Shown: one piece after another, positions 32,486 to 41,683 of the stretch
Numbering within the stretch: the stretch's first letter is position 1
How the letters are laid out: each line of letters begins with the position of its first letter
Source of the DNA: Leishmania infantum JPCM5
Taxonomy: Eukaryota > Euglenozoa > Kinetoplastea > Trypanosomatida > Trypanosomatidae
Direction of reading: 5' to 3'
Length of the DNA stretch: 64,000 nucleotides
Assembly (NCBI RefSeq): GCF_000002875.2
Contig: NC_009419.2
Location: forward strand, 726,954-790,953
Notes under the pieces: generated by a model
The model's input: the letters and a program-made list of their open reading frames with translations, nothing else
What the model was told of the DNA's origin: nothing
The model's database searches: none
Made by a program: the position numbers and the translations under genes

Positions 32486-33491
32486 GAAACCCATCCAGGG
32501 CGCAGCTGACGCCGCACCACACACGCCACCGAGGGTGCCGAGACAACGCAGGTCTCCTCTCTCTTCCCGCATCGAGCTCTTACGAGCGACGGCGACGGGG
32601 GCTCATGGTGGACAGTTTGCCGTGCTTGAGCTCTCACTCTTCGCTTATACATGGGCACGGCGCGGGCGTGTCCGCTGCGGTGCTGACGCGGCGCTCAGTG
32701 TCATTTCTCTTTTTCTTATTTGATCTCTTTACCAGAAAAAAAAAGTAGATCACTGTATGCTGAAACACGGATACGCGTGCAACCTTGAGTTGCTCCTGTA
32801 CGGTTAGCCGGGAATAGCACTGTGACCCCCCCTCCCCCCAGTTGTGGTTATCGTTGCTACGGCGGCAGAGGTCGAAGGAGTGCATTCAAGAGGGATTGAA
32901 GACGCGCGTGTGTGTGCGATCGAAGAGTGCGAGAAACGAGACGGGGGGCCGGTCGCGACGACGACTGATGTTAAGGAGGCACATAGGCGCTTCTTTTCTG
33001 CTCGACCCGTCGCCACTGTTTGCTTTTCGTCTCTGAGACTGCGCTTTCCTCTGTTCCTTTCCGTGAACGATTTCTCCGTGAGACGGCGGGGGAAGCGTGC
33101 CCGCCTCGGTCCCTTTTCTCCGCTTATGCCCCTGCGCACCACTTGTACGCTGCCACTCGTGCAGGCGGTTCGGTGTTCTCGTGATTGGTCACCGCTGTTC
33201 CTCCTCCTCTAACTCTTTCCTTAAACTCATTCTCTCTACTGCTGCATCGCGATGCTTTGTTTTCCCTCCACTCCTTTCCGTCGCTATCACTGCACTCTAC
33301 GCGCACCTACACACGTGCTCATCTCGTGCGCTCACCCAACTTGCGTTACCGGTGCCGCATCATCGCCGCAACCTCCGCTGCGTCCGTGCGCTCCACTGGA
33401 CTGGTTCTGCAACGAACCGTCGTCATCGAAACCCCCCACCCCCCAAAAAAAACAAAAAAATCTAACTACAACCCCTCACCAAGAGGAACGA
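32486..33491 (+). other. Intergenic spacer upstream of eL36
   Basis: No gene is seen in about 1 kb. An A run is at 32736-32744 and a C-rich patch near 32826-32840. The right third is AG-free (separate entry). Confidence 0.6.
33165..33483 (+). promoter_or_regulatory. 317-base AG-free zone ending at the eL36 start
   Basis: After AG at 33163-33164 none occurs until 33482-33483, only eight bases before the ATG at 33492. Pyrimidine-rich sequence at about 33196-33300 lies within the zone. Either the eL36 mRNA has an 8-base 5' UTR after the spliced leader, or splicing uses 33163-33164 (a 327-base 5' UTR) despite the pyrimidine tract downstream of it. Confidence 0.5.
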
Positions 33492-33809
33492 ATGTCTGCT
33501 CCCACTCCCCGCACCGGCATTATTGCCGGCTTCAACAAGGGTCATGTGACGACCCGCCGCCCGCGCCAGCCGTCGCCGAACGACCGGTTTGCCGTACCCC
33601 ACAAGCACCTGCGCGCTGTGAAAGCCATCATTGCGGACCTCGTCGGCCTTTCTCCCCTGGAGAAGCGCGTGCAGGAGTTTCTGCGTGTCGGCAAGGAGAA
33701 GCGTGCCTTGAAGTACTGCAAGAAGCGTCTTGGCGACTTTACTGCAGCCAAGAAGAAGCGTGCGAAGATGGAGGAGGCGCTTCGCCATGCGACCAAGAAG
33801 CACCACTAG
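33492..33809 (+). CDS. RPL36: 60S ribosomal protein L36 (eL36)
   Basis: The protein has 105 residues, the usual eL36 length. It contains TGIIAGFNKGHVTTRR, SPLEKRVQEFLRVGKEKRAL and the basic KKRLGDFTAAKKKRAKMEE tail expected of the family. The frame is open 80 codons upstream, but the conserved protein begins at the ATG at 33492, which follows an A-rich stretch. Family knowledge: eL36 is a small basic component of the large subunit. Confidence 0.96.
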   Translation: MSAPTPRTGIIAGFNKGHVTTRRPRQPSPNDRFAVPHKHLRAVKAIIADLVGLSPLEKRVQEFLRVGKEKRALKYCKKRLGDFTAAKKKRAKMEEALRHATKKHH

Positions 33810-34497
33810 GCGAGTGCGACGTCTTCCTGGCTCTTTCTTTTCCTTTTAGTTTCATTTTCGTGAACGCAAGCATATCACACAAACACCCGCGATGTCGACA
33901 AGCGTGTATACGCATACACACATGTCGGTGTACGCCTCATGTGCCCCTATGCACGTCAGTCCGGGCCATGCCTTTCCCCTCCCCCTCCATCCCAACGCGT
34001 GTGCGATGAGGTTTGAAGGGCACCTCGGAGTACGGAATGCGAGCGCATCGGCCAAACCAGGTGATGCACCCCCTACCCTGTGCGACACGCATGGCTGCGG
34101 GTGTCTATGCTCTTTTCCAGTTGCGCACAGCGGCAGCTGTCGCGGTAGGCTGGAGGAGAGTTCCTCTCCATTAGCGGCGCGGCCGCAGGTGCACTGTCGC
34201 AGCAACCAGCACAATCTCCTCTTATTCATTGATCGTTTTCCCATCTTTGCGCGTTTGTCTCGCTCCTTTCCCTCCTTCCTCCCTCCGCGTGCGGTCCTCG
34301 CACGCCTTTGTGTGCGACACGCTCCTCCGTCACTCGCTGCCCATTCCCTAACAACGCAGCCCGTCGCGTAGCTTGCCCGTGCTCAGGGAAGCGGACAAGG
34401 CTCACCGCATACCCGCCGTGCGTTACATGGAACCTATACGCTGCGCACCCGCAGGTGACACGAACGCATCAATCGAAGGCAACACGCACGCACACAG
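33810..34497 (+). other. Intergenic spacer after eL36
   Basis: No gene is seen. A pyrimidine tract at about 34255-34300 followed by AG at 34358-34359 is a reasonable acceptor for the next gene. Confidence 0.55.
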
Positions 34498-35478
34498 ATG
34501 CTTGACGCACAAGCGGCTGACCTCGTCGATGCTGTCGCGCGGCTGTGCGTGCTGCGCACGGAGGACTACACGCTCCTCCGAACCGTATACAGGCGGGCAC
34601 GGGAGCATGCGCATCTGCAGCAACAGCAAGAAACAACACCGAATCCGTTGCAATCTACACCTGAATCAGTAAGTGACGCCCCCGACGCAAAGGGGTGCGA
34701 GGGCGACGCCAGCGGAACCGGCAACGAGGCGTACATCCGTTACTTGACTGAGGAGGTGCGCGTGCGTGAGCAGCGCCGAGGGACCGAAGAGGGAGAGTGG
34801 CTTGGGGCAGTGCAACAGTGGGCAGCTCGCTTTCAGGCGAGGCAGGTGGTTGCTACTCAGGACAAGGCACGCAGCGCGGCCCCGGACGGGTCGGCCTCCC
34901 TGGCAGTGCCGGCCATCCGGTGGTTTTGGGAACAGGGGAGAGAGGGTGCCTTCCAGCGCGTATACGCAGCGGTGCTTCAGCAGGCCTACGAGCTTGACCG
35001 CACGGACTTGGTGAACACCCCCTTCGCGTATATAGACAAGTCCAAGTGCTTGTACGATCACGCGGAGGCTGCGGCTGCGGCCGTCGCTTCCGCCGCCATG
35101 CCCTCTTCTCAGGTTGAATGCGTGCACGCGCTGTTTTTCCCGTCCTCACGAGCTGCTGAGCCATCCACCTCGCCGTCACGCATCTTGGCTGAGATGCACC
35201 CGATCGAAGCTGATGACGCGTCTGCGGTGAACGAGGGGGGGCGGTCTCGTCTGCAAGCGAGCCGCCACGTCTGGCTCGTGCTCTTCTTTTTGTGGTGTCA
35301 CATCGTGGCTGCTAGCATGACTACTTCGGCAGGCGCTGCTGCAGCAGCGCGTGAGGTGGGAGCGGAGCCTCTGTTTTATGAATCTGCGCTCCTTGGCCCT
35401 GCCAGAGACTTCCTCACGAGCCAGTCGCAGCAGCTGCAGTCGCTGCTGACGAAGCTGGAAACGACGACGTATGTGTAG
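34498..35478 (+). CDS. Conserved-looking protein of unknown function, 326 residues
   Basis: I do not recognise this protein. The N-terminal 45 residues are helical (ADLVDAVARLCVLRTEDYTL), then comes a Gln/Thr/Ser/Asp-rich linker. A globular part (about 75-185) includes AIRWFWEQGREGAFQRVYAA and DRTDLVNTPFAYIDKSKCLY. An Ala-rich stretch follows at about 187-205. One hydrophobic segment, HVWLVLFFLWCHIVAASM (about 259-276), could be a membrane helix or a buried helix, and an Ala-rich segment and a terminal helix end the protein. Codon use matches neighbouring real genes, and the long frame between two spacers supports it. No function is proposed. Confidence 0.65.
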   Translation: MLDAQAADLVDAVARLCVLRTEDYTLLRTVYRRAREHAHLQQQQETTPNPLQSTPESVSDAPDAKGCEGDASGTGNEAYIRYLTEEVRVREQRRGTEEGEWLGAVQQWAARFQARQVVATQDKARSAAPDGSASLAVPAIRWFWEQGREGAFQRVYAAVLQQAYELDRTDLVNTPFAYIDKSKCLYDHAEAAAAAVASAAMPSSQVECVHALFFPSSRAAEPSTSPSRILAEMHPIEADDASAVNEGGRSRLQASRHVWLVLFFLWCHIVAASMTTSAGAAAAAREVGAEPLFYESALLGPARDFLTSQSQQLQSLLTKLETTTYV

Positions 35479-36299
35479 TGCAACGCATCGACCGTCTTCT
35501 TTTTCTCCATGGGCCGCGTTGCACCCCCTCCTTTTGTCGACGGCTTTGTCTCTCCTACGCCGCGCTCTCCCCCTCTTCCGTACGCTGCGAGTGTTCATCG
35601 GAAAGGCCAGAGGAGGGAGATGGGCGATGACGTCTGTGCAGGACCTCTTGCTTCCGGTGCTCTGCTGCTCGACGAGCCTAAACGCCGCCTTCCTGCTGCG
35701 AGGCGTACACCCACCCGCGCCCGCACTGATACACGTGCTCTCTGAACACACAAGCATAGAAAAAAAGGAGCGATCAAGAAATGCTGTAGGAGTTGCTCGT
35801 CGACTCAGAGAGGGAGGAGCAGAGAGGAATGGGTGTAGGCCGGAGTGTTGCAGTGCCACTCTTCAGTTCCCTTGACCGCCTTCCACTCCTTCGATCCATT
35901 CACAGCCCGCGATATACTTTAATGCACCTTGGCTGGGCTTGAGATCGTCTGTTCTCCTTTTCCTTCGTCTTCCGCTCCGGCGCCTGGCACGAGCTCCCAA
36001 GTCATTTCTCCCCATCGAGTTTCACTACGCATTCTCTCAGCTTCTGTGCTCTTCGCTATTTTCGAATGTTTTGCACGTGCTGTCCTCCACCTCCCTCCCT
36101 CACTTCCTTCCTCCGCTGTATGACGCGTCACAATTGCGGCCACGTGCCAACACATACCCGCGCGCACCCATGCCTCTCTTTGTCTCTGCCCTCCCCTGCA
36201 AACGCAGGCTTCACGGACACGGAGGTGCGGGCCAGAAACGAGAGGCAGAAGAAAGGGAGCAGAAGTGAGCACAAACCCGAGGAGTAAGAGGTGAGCCCG
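35479..36299 (+). other. Intergenic spacer upstream of the split-PHD gene
   Basis: No gene is seen. A pyrimidine tract at about 36080-36118 is followed by an AG at 36206-36207, a candidate acceptor. Confidence 0.55.
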
Positions 36300-37691
36300 A
36301 TGCCGTGCACGTGCGCAGTGGGTCGCGTGCCGGGCACTGCGATGGCGAGCACGCTAGTATCTTTCCCGCCTGCCACAGCAGGCGTGCTTGGCGGCGCTCA
36401 CTCCGTTGATGCACAGCTCTCCGATATACCAGAGAGCGCGCCGGTGCCCTGCTTCTATTGTCTGTGCTCCGTGTGTGGGCAGTGGCTTGCTGAGGTCCCC
36501 ACCGTCAGGTGTGACGCCTGCGGGTCTCGCACGCACATAACCTGTGCTAGGGACGTCTACTCAAATGAGTGGCTCTACGATGAGGTAGCCGTGGCTTCGA
36601 CAGCCGTAACAAGTGCAGGGGGTGGTACTCTCGGCTTGCCCAACGCCGCTTCGGCCGCTGCGAGGAACCGGCGGACACAGTACACCGGGCGGGAGCCGCG
36701 CAATGGCGAGGGCACTGCGGTCTCGCCTACACATGCCGCTGTTCTTGCCGCGGCATCGGGCTTGTCAGTCTCCCCACCGCTCAGTCGCGACTCTTCGCAC
36801 ACGAGCCTACTGCCGTCGCCGCAAGCGCTCCGCTCCGCTGCGGCAAAGATCGACAAGGAGTATAACTACTACTGTCACCCCGACTGCGCCATGGGGATGG
36901 AGGTGCTGCGCAACCCACAGTTCAACGCAACCCTTTCGCGCACAGTCGAACACGCCTTCGCGCGAGAGTGGGCACGCACACGGGAGTCGCTGGTGGCCGC
37001 CGGCGTACTGCGTGACCACAAACACGAAGCTGGCGCGCTCGGCGACGCAGCCGCAGAGGAGCAAGCGCCACTTCCTTCCTATTCGCCGGTCAAGAGTCCT
37101 TCTGCTGCGCCGATGAAGGTGGAGGGTGCAGAGGAGAGCACTGCGGCATCATCCTTCTGCCCTTCTCCTCCTCCACCGACCGCGACAGCTAGCCCCTCAG
37201 TACCTGAGGGAGACATGCACGGCTGCGCACCACACGCGAGTGTGGCGAATTTTCCTGATATTGCTGCCTGCCATCCGTCGGTCGCCCTGGAGGTGCTTCG
37301 ACTCTACCATCAGCTGCGCGCCGAAGCGTGGGCGGAGTACTTTGAGCAGGAGCGTCACCACTTTGGGCACCCGCTCTTCTACCCGCCTCCATTCCTCGAC
37401 ATCGCGCGGGACGCCGCGTTAGGGCATGTCGTGGAGGCCGCGTCCCCTCAGGGGCAGGCGGCGCGACTCTATCTTCTCGACCGCAGCATGCACCCCGTGG
37501 GATCGGCGGTGGCGATTCCCGTTGGCGTCCTGACGCGGTGGCAGCAGCCGACGGCGGCGCCACTCATTAAGGAGAACGACTCGAACAACTTTGTGGCGGA
37601 GGCGCTCGAGCGAATCGTGAATGACGCTGTGGCGCCGGAGACGGTGGTCGTGTACCGCAAGTGCAGCAAGGAGGGCCGCGTGCTGGTGTGA
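36300..37691 (+). CDS. Split PHD-like zinc-finger protein
   Basis: The protein has 463 residues from the ATG at 36300; the ATG at 36342 is an alternative start. A zinc-binding pattern begins at C56-x2-C59, C71-x2-C74, H79-x2-C82, matching the first six ligands of a PHD (C4HC3) finger. The next suitable pair, C192 and C196 in YYCHPDC, comes only after about 109 residues of Ala/Ser/Gly/Thr-rich insert. An intervening helix and a Pro/Ser-rich linker are followed by a C-terminal globular region (about 320-463) with ALEVLRLYHQLRAEAWAEYF and AIPVGVLTRW. Family knowledge: PHD fingers read histone tails or fold as protein-interaction modules. Whether this one is functional is open. The C-terminal part is not recognised. 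Confidence 0.6.
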   Translation: MPCTCAVGRVPGTAMASTLVSFPPATAGVLGGAHSVDAQLSDIPESAPVPCFYCLCSVCGQWLAEVPTVRCDACGSRTHITCARDVYSNEWLYDEVAVASTAVTSAGGGTLGLPNAASAAARNRRTQYTGREPRNGEGTAVSPTHAAVLAAASGLSVSPPLSRDSSHTSLLPSPQALRSAAAKIDKEYNYYCHPDCAMGMEVLRNPQFNATLSRTVEHAFAREWARTRESLVAAGVLRDHKHEAGALGDAAAEEQAPLPSYSPVKSPSAAPMKVEGAEESTAASSFCPSPPPPTATASPSVPEGDMHGCAPHASVANFPDIAACHPSVALEVLRLYHQLRAEAWAEYFEQERHHFGHPLFYPPPFLDIARDAALGHVVEAASPQGQAARLYLLDRSMHPVGSAVAIPVGVLTRWQQPTAAPLIKENDSNNFVAEALERIVNDAVAPETVVVYRKCSKEGRVLV

Positions 37692-38395
37692 GAGCACGGT
37701 GACGCTGGCGCCGGCCTAGCAGAGAAGAAAACCAGCGCAGTATGCTGTGGCGCACATTTTCTGTCGCCCTCTTTTCGGCACGTGCACACCAGGTGTGCAT
37801 GTTGCCTTCCGTGAGGCGCGTGCTTTGCCCTCCGTCTTCTCCATTTCGTTTTGCGTCTAGAGGGGAGTCGTTCGTGTCTGCCCACGTTGCGCGCAGCTGC
37901 AGCGCACGAGCGACGGCGATGGCAACGCGCACCGCAGCGTCACAGCAGAGAATCAACAAACGGAAAACAAAGCAAAGAAGTGCATCTTCCACGCACCACA
38001 CTCCTTGAATGTATGCGGCTCCGGTATCTTCGGCCGATTGCACGTGCCCGGGCGATGCCCCTCATGCTGCGCTATGCGGGGAACGGGGGTCGTCCGCTGG
38101 CGCGCGAGTGGGGGGAGAGAGTGGGGAGCCCGCCATTCACTACCCCTGCAGCTCTTCTTCTGCACACCTTTCACGCGCTCTTGCTGTTGTGCCGCACTTG
38201 TTGTGCCGCATCTTCGTCTTCCCCCGACCTTTTCCTGATCCACTGATCTGCGAGAGAAGGCTGACGCCGCTCCTACGAGTGAGTCGAAGGCCACTGATCT
38301 TCCTCTCTTTACCTGAATGAGCACGGCTTCCCTCTTCCAGCTTCCCAGCACACACCCCGTTACGCTTGTGAAGACAACAAACCCGATCGTAAATC
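37692..38395 (+). other. Intergenic spacer upstream of CCDC61
   Basis: No gene is seen. CCCTCTTCCAG ending at AG 38339-38340 is the likely acceptor, giving a 55-base 5' UTR. Confidence 0.6.
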
Positions 38396-40255
38396 ATGTC
38401 TGAGTGCACCGTGTACTCTCCATGTGGCCGCTACGTGGTACGGTTTGCTTCGGATGCGGAGCAGCAGCTGCTCCACCTTACCGTCACCGGGAACGCGTCA
38501 AGGCCCATCAAAGGTGACGCGTCGGCCGCCGACGACAGCGGCTGTGTCAAGACGCTCGTTGCCGCAGCTACTGAGCCTCTCACGTCCTCCTCCGCGCACC
38601 ACCCGCTGCGGCTTGTTGCTTCGCTCACGGAGACGGATGTGCTTGCACTGACAACGTCCGCTGGAGTCCGCAAATCCTTCGCAAAATTTGTGCAGATGCT
38701 TTACGACGCTCTTATTGGCCGCTCTCCGTGCGTACACTTTTTCGTAGAGACCGTTACGGAGATGAAGGAGCGCATTCAGCGGGACGTACAGCGGCATGCA
38801 ACTCCGTCCCGGATCGCGCGCGGCGCCGAGGCTGGACCACAGAGTCGCAGACGCGCCGGCAAGCTAGACATCGACTCAGCTGCTCTCGCCTCTTTAACGA
38901 TGACGGGGAATGAAGACACGGCCAATACTGACAAAGGCCGTGTTCGCACCGCTGTCGGCGACACAGTGATTGAGCTGGACGAGGACATCGCGAGCGAGGT
39001 TCTGGAGCAGCGGTTCTTGACACTAGACTACGACGTCGATTTCACTCGCGCCATCTTTCCTATTCCACTCCACACAGGTGGTTCAGAGGGGGCGTCTGCG
39101 GAGGGAGCCGGCGGCGTCTTGCGTGCACGCACGGGTACGGCAAGCGCTTCTCCAGCCAACCTAGCTGAGGCGACTTTAGAGCCGTTTGTAGTGAGTTTCT
39201 CCCTTCCCACAGCTGCATCAGAGGCGGACACACTTCGTCACGATCTGCTCCGCGCGCGATCCCGTCTTGCCCTGCTCGAGTCCGAAAACGCGAAGCTGAG
39301 GCGGGAGAACGAGGCGCTGGTGCAGTTGAGCCGGCACAAGATGCACGAGGTGCAGCGGCTGTGCAAAGACTTCCAGCAGCAGGTGCAACTCGCTGCGGAT
39401 GCAGAGAAGCTGAGAGCTAGGAACAAAGAGTTGCGAGTGCAGCTGCAGGAAGCACTAGAAAGCCAGCGGACGGCCCGGCGCACTTTAGATCGCGGGCGCA
39501 GCCAGCGTCGTTTTTCGCAACCCGCTAGCGCTGCCACCGGTGGCGGAGGCAGTGCTTACCGGTCTGCTAGTGACCAGCGCCGCAGCGAGAACCCGTATCT
39601 GCGGTCGCTGTCTCGCGAATCAGACGACGGCTACGCCGGAGTGTCGTCACGACCGCCGTACGGCAGGCAGCGATCGGCAGGCAGCGCCGCATCCCGTGCA
39701 TCAGCGACGCGACGTGGGCAGACGCTAACGTCTCCGGCGCCTCCGCCGGCCGCCTTGCGTGGCATTCATGGGCAGCGCGCGCCTTCCTCATCGTCCACGA
39801 ACCGGCGCCGCTCTACGCGGTTCGACACACCACCGCCACCATCGGATCCAGCTGCCTCCACCGCAGCAGCTTTTCCTCGGCGCCGATCACGCAGCCGCAG
39901 AGGCGATGGTAGCAGCAGCACGAGAGAAGGGGATGGCGACTCACCGGCACCGCACGGTCGCACCGGTGGACGACCAGAGAGGGTACGAAAGCCCCAGCGC
40001 CGGGGCAGCAGTGGTAGTGGGTCGCACGGCTCGCGGGCGTCCTCCACACTCTCGCTGCCGCGACGAGGGCGCAGCTTGTGGGGTGATAGTAGCGCCCACG
40101 CAAGTCCGTGCGGCTCTGTGGCCTCCTCGAGATGCTCGAGCGCAAGCCATGAGCGTCTTTACCGCACTGCGACGGCGAGCAGCCGGATGCATCAAACACC
40201 AAAGGTGCACCCCCTTGACAGCGCCACCGCACCTCGGCGAGCCGTGTTTCACTGA
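38396..40255 (+). CDS. CCDC61/VFL3-like basal-body protein
   Basis: The protein has 619 residues in the three-part plan of CCDC61. An N-terminal head (about 1-225) contains TETDVLALTTSAGVRKSFAK, FVQMLYDAL and, after an insert, RFLTLDYDVDFTRAIFPIPL, which parallels the family's KRYLILIYxVEFDRIHYPLPL. A coiled coil follows (about 280-365, LRRENEALVQLSRHKMHEV). The C-terminal 250 residues are Ser/Arg/Pro-rich and basic. Family knowledge: CCDC61/VFL3 is related to SAS-6 and XRCC4 in its head, binds microtubules, and is needed for basal-body positioning and rootlet structure. The assignment rests on motif agreement read by eye. The head has Ala/Gly/Thr-rich inserts. Basal-body location is inferred. 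Confidence 0.72.
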   Translation: MSECTVYSPCGRYVVRFASDAEQQLLHLTVTGNASRPIKGDASAADDSGCVKTLVAAATEPLTSSSAHHPLRLVASLTETDVLALTTSAGVRKSFAKFVQMLYDALIGRSPCVHFFVETVTEMKERIQRDVQRHATPSRIARGAEAGPQSRRRAGKLDIDSAALASLTMTGNEDTANTDKGRVRTAVGDTVIELDEDIASEVLEQRFLTLDYDVDFTRAIFPIPLHTGGSEGASAEGAGGVLRARTGTASASPANLAEATLEPFVVSFSLPTAASEADTLRHDLLRARSRLALLESENAKLRRENEALVQLSRHKMHEVQRLCKDFQQQVQLAADAEKLRARNKELRVQLQEALESQRTARRTLDRGRSQRRFSQPASAATGGGGSAYRSASDQRRSENPYLRSLSRESDDGYAGVSSRPPYGRQRSAGSAASRASATRRGQTLTSPAPPPAALRGIHGQRAPSSSSTNRRRSTRFDTPPPPSDPAASTAAAFPRRRSRSRRGDGSSSTREGDGDSPAPHGRTGGRPERVRKPQRRGSSGSGSHGSRASSTLSLPRRGRSLWGDSSAHASPCGSVASSRCSSASHERLYRTATASSRMHQTPKVHPLDSATAPRRAVFH

Positions 40256-40975
40256 GAGGCACCGGCGACGAAAGAGAAAGAGCCGAAAGAAGTCGCACTG
40301 CTGGCCGCTGGTCATCGGCGACGACTTGTGTCGCCGTGCAAGGGACAGACACCTCCGCACTGCCGCTGTGGGTGTACCTCTCTCTCTCTATCGGGGTGTG
40401 TATGCGTGCCGTGTCTGCTGCTCTTTTTGTTTTGTGTCGCTTCGTGCCCCCCCCCTTGTTTTCCCTCTTGCCAGGCATCTAGATTCTCAGCGCACGGCGG
40501 AGGGGCGCTGCCGCCTACCCCGCCCTTGAGCTTTGTTTGTCCCAAGCCACAAATACCGCACTGAAGACAGCCGACACAGGAAACAGCAAAAATGAGGCTT
40601 GGCAGCGTCGTTGCATCTCTTGCCCGCGATAGAGAGAGCCGTGAGGCGGGGCGATGGAACACTCTGAGCCTGCACGTCGGCTGGGCGTGAATTGCCCCCT
40701 CCCACCTCCTTTCCTTCGATCTCTGCGCGCCACCCCCGCCTCCCCTCTCCGCTCGCACACATACGAGGCGTCCTGGACTGCTGCACGATACCTGGAACGC
40801 CACTCTCCGCCTCTCTACACCTCGCCTACCTCGTTCATTTCCACAAGCCTCCCCTCGTCTCTCTTCTCAGCAACTGCACAGGAACCTGGTGCTGCACGGC
40901 CCCATCGACTCTGTTTCTTCCTCCCCTCTTTTCCCACTCCGCACCACGGCACACCTTGCAGAGCAGCGAGAGGAT
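40256..40975 (+). other. Intergenic spacer upstream of ATPAF1
   Basis: No gene is seen. A pyrimidine-rich stretch ends CGTCTCTCTTCTCAG with AG at 40869-40870, a good acceptor that would give a 105-base 5' UTR. Confidence 0.6.
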
Positions 40976-41683
40976 ATGCTGCGTGCGTCTCGCGTGCCCC
41001 GCGGCTACTTCAAGCGGCCTGGCCGCAAGTCGCTCGATGAAGTCTGCAAGCAGAGTCTTTTCGAGATGTCCAGCCCACGGCAGGTGGCGACTATTTGGAA
41101 CAATCACCACATGCAGTTCCTCCAGTATTGGGGACGCACCATCTCCTCCGAGGCGTACTACGCCCTTGAGCCGCGTCTGAAGGCATCGCCGTATTTTGTG
41201 GTTCCGGTGTTTCGCGACAAAGGGCTGTTCAACGCTGTCACCAACTTTAAGGACGACCTCGTTGGCGTCACACCACTCGCGGAGTGGCAAAAAAAGCAGG
41301 ACGATGCGCAGATCCACATGACCATTCAGTTCTTCACCGAACTGGCCCGTAGTAAGCAGCTGGTACTGGTGCGCTGCGAAATCAAGGACGAGGTCTTCAA
41401 CCGCCTCGACTGCATCTTCATTACCCAGATGCTGCTCAAGTACTACACCTTCCCCCAACTGTACGAGGCGTGGGTGGAGACATTCAACAAGCGACCAGGC
41501 CAGTTCGACTACCACGCCTTCCTACGTGCCATGAAAGATGAGGCGGGCAAGGACGAAATCAGGATCGAAGACAAAAAGTCGGAGATGCGCCATGATGCCT
41601 TCGGCCCCGTCATCGACACGCCCCCCGACGCCGTGGCGAAGCAGATTATGAGCACGTTGGACATAGGAGCGCCGAAGGCGTGA
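40976..41683 (+). CDS. ATPAF1: Mitochondrial F1-ATPase assembly factor 1 (Atp11/ATPAF1)
   Basis: The protein has 235 residues from the ATG at 40976. An Arg/Lys-rich, acid-poor N-terminus (MLRASRVPRGYFKRPGRKS) looks like a mitochondrial presequence. The body matches the ATP11 family: SSPRQVATIWNNHHMQFLQY, SPYFVVPVFRDKG, then QIHMTIQFFTELARSKQL and LVRCEIKDEVF. Family knowledge: Atp11 is a matrix chaperone that holds the F1 beta subunit until it pairs with alpha. The frame is open 29 codons further upstream without an ATG, so I take the first ATG. The tail after TPPDAVAKQIMSTL is short and ends at the stop. Confidence 0.85.
   Translation: MLRASRVPRGYFKRPGRKSLDEVCKQSLFEMSSPRQVATIWNNHHMQFLQYWGRTISSEAYYALEPRLKASPYFVVPVFRDKGLFNAVTNFKDDLVGVTPLAEWQKKQDDAQIHMTIQFFTELARSKQLVLVRCEIKDEVFNRLDCIFITQMLLKYYTFPQLYEAWVETFNKRPGQFDYHAFLRAMKDEAGKDEIRIEDKKSEMRHDAFGPVIDTPPDAVAKQIMSTLDIGAPKA

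Noticed and set aside
36291..36299. GTG start for the split-PHD protein
   Set aside because: Nuclear eukaryotic genes start at ATG; first in-frame ATG is 36300.
40889..40975. GTG-initiated N-terminal extension of ATPAF1
   Set aside because: No ATG; Ser/Pro/Leu spacer-like sequence, and the ATG at 40976 starts a good presequence.
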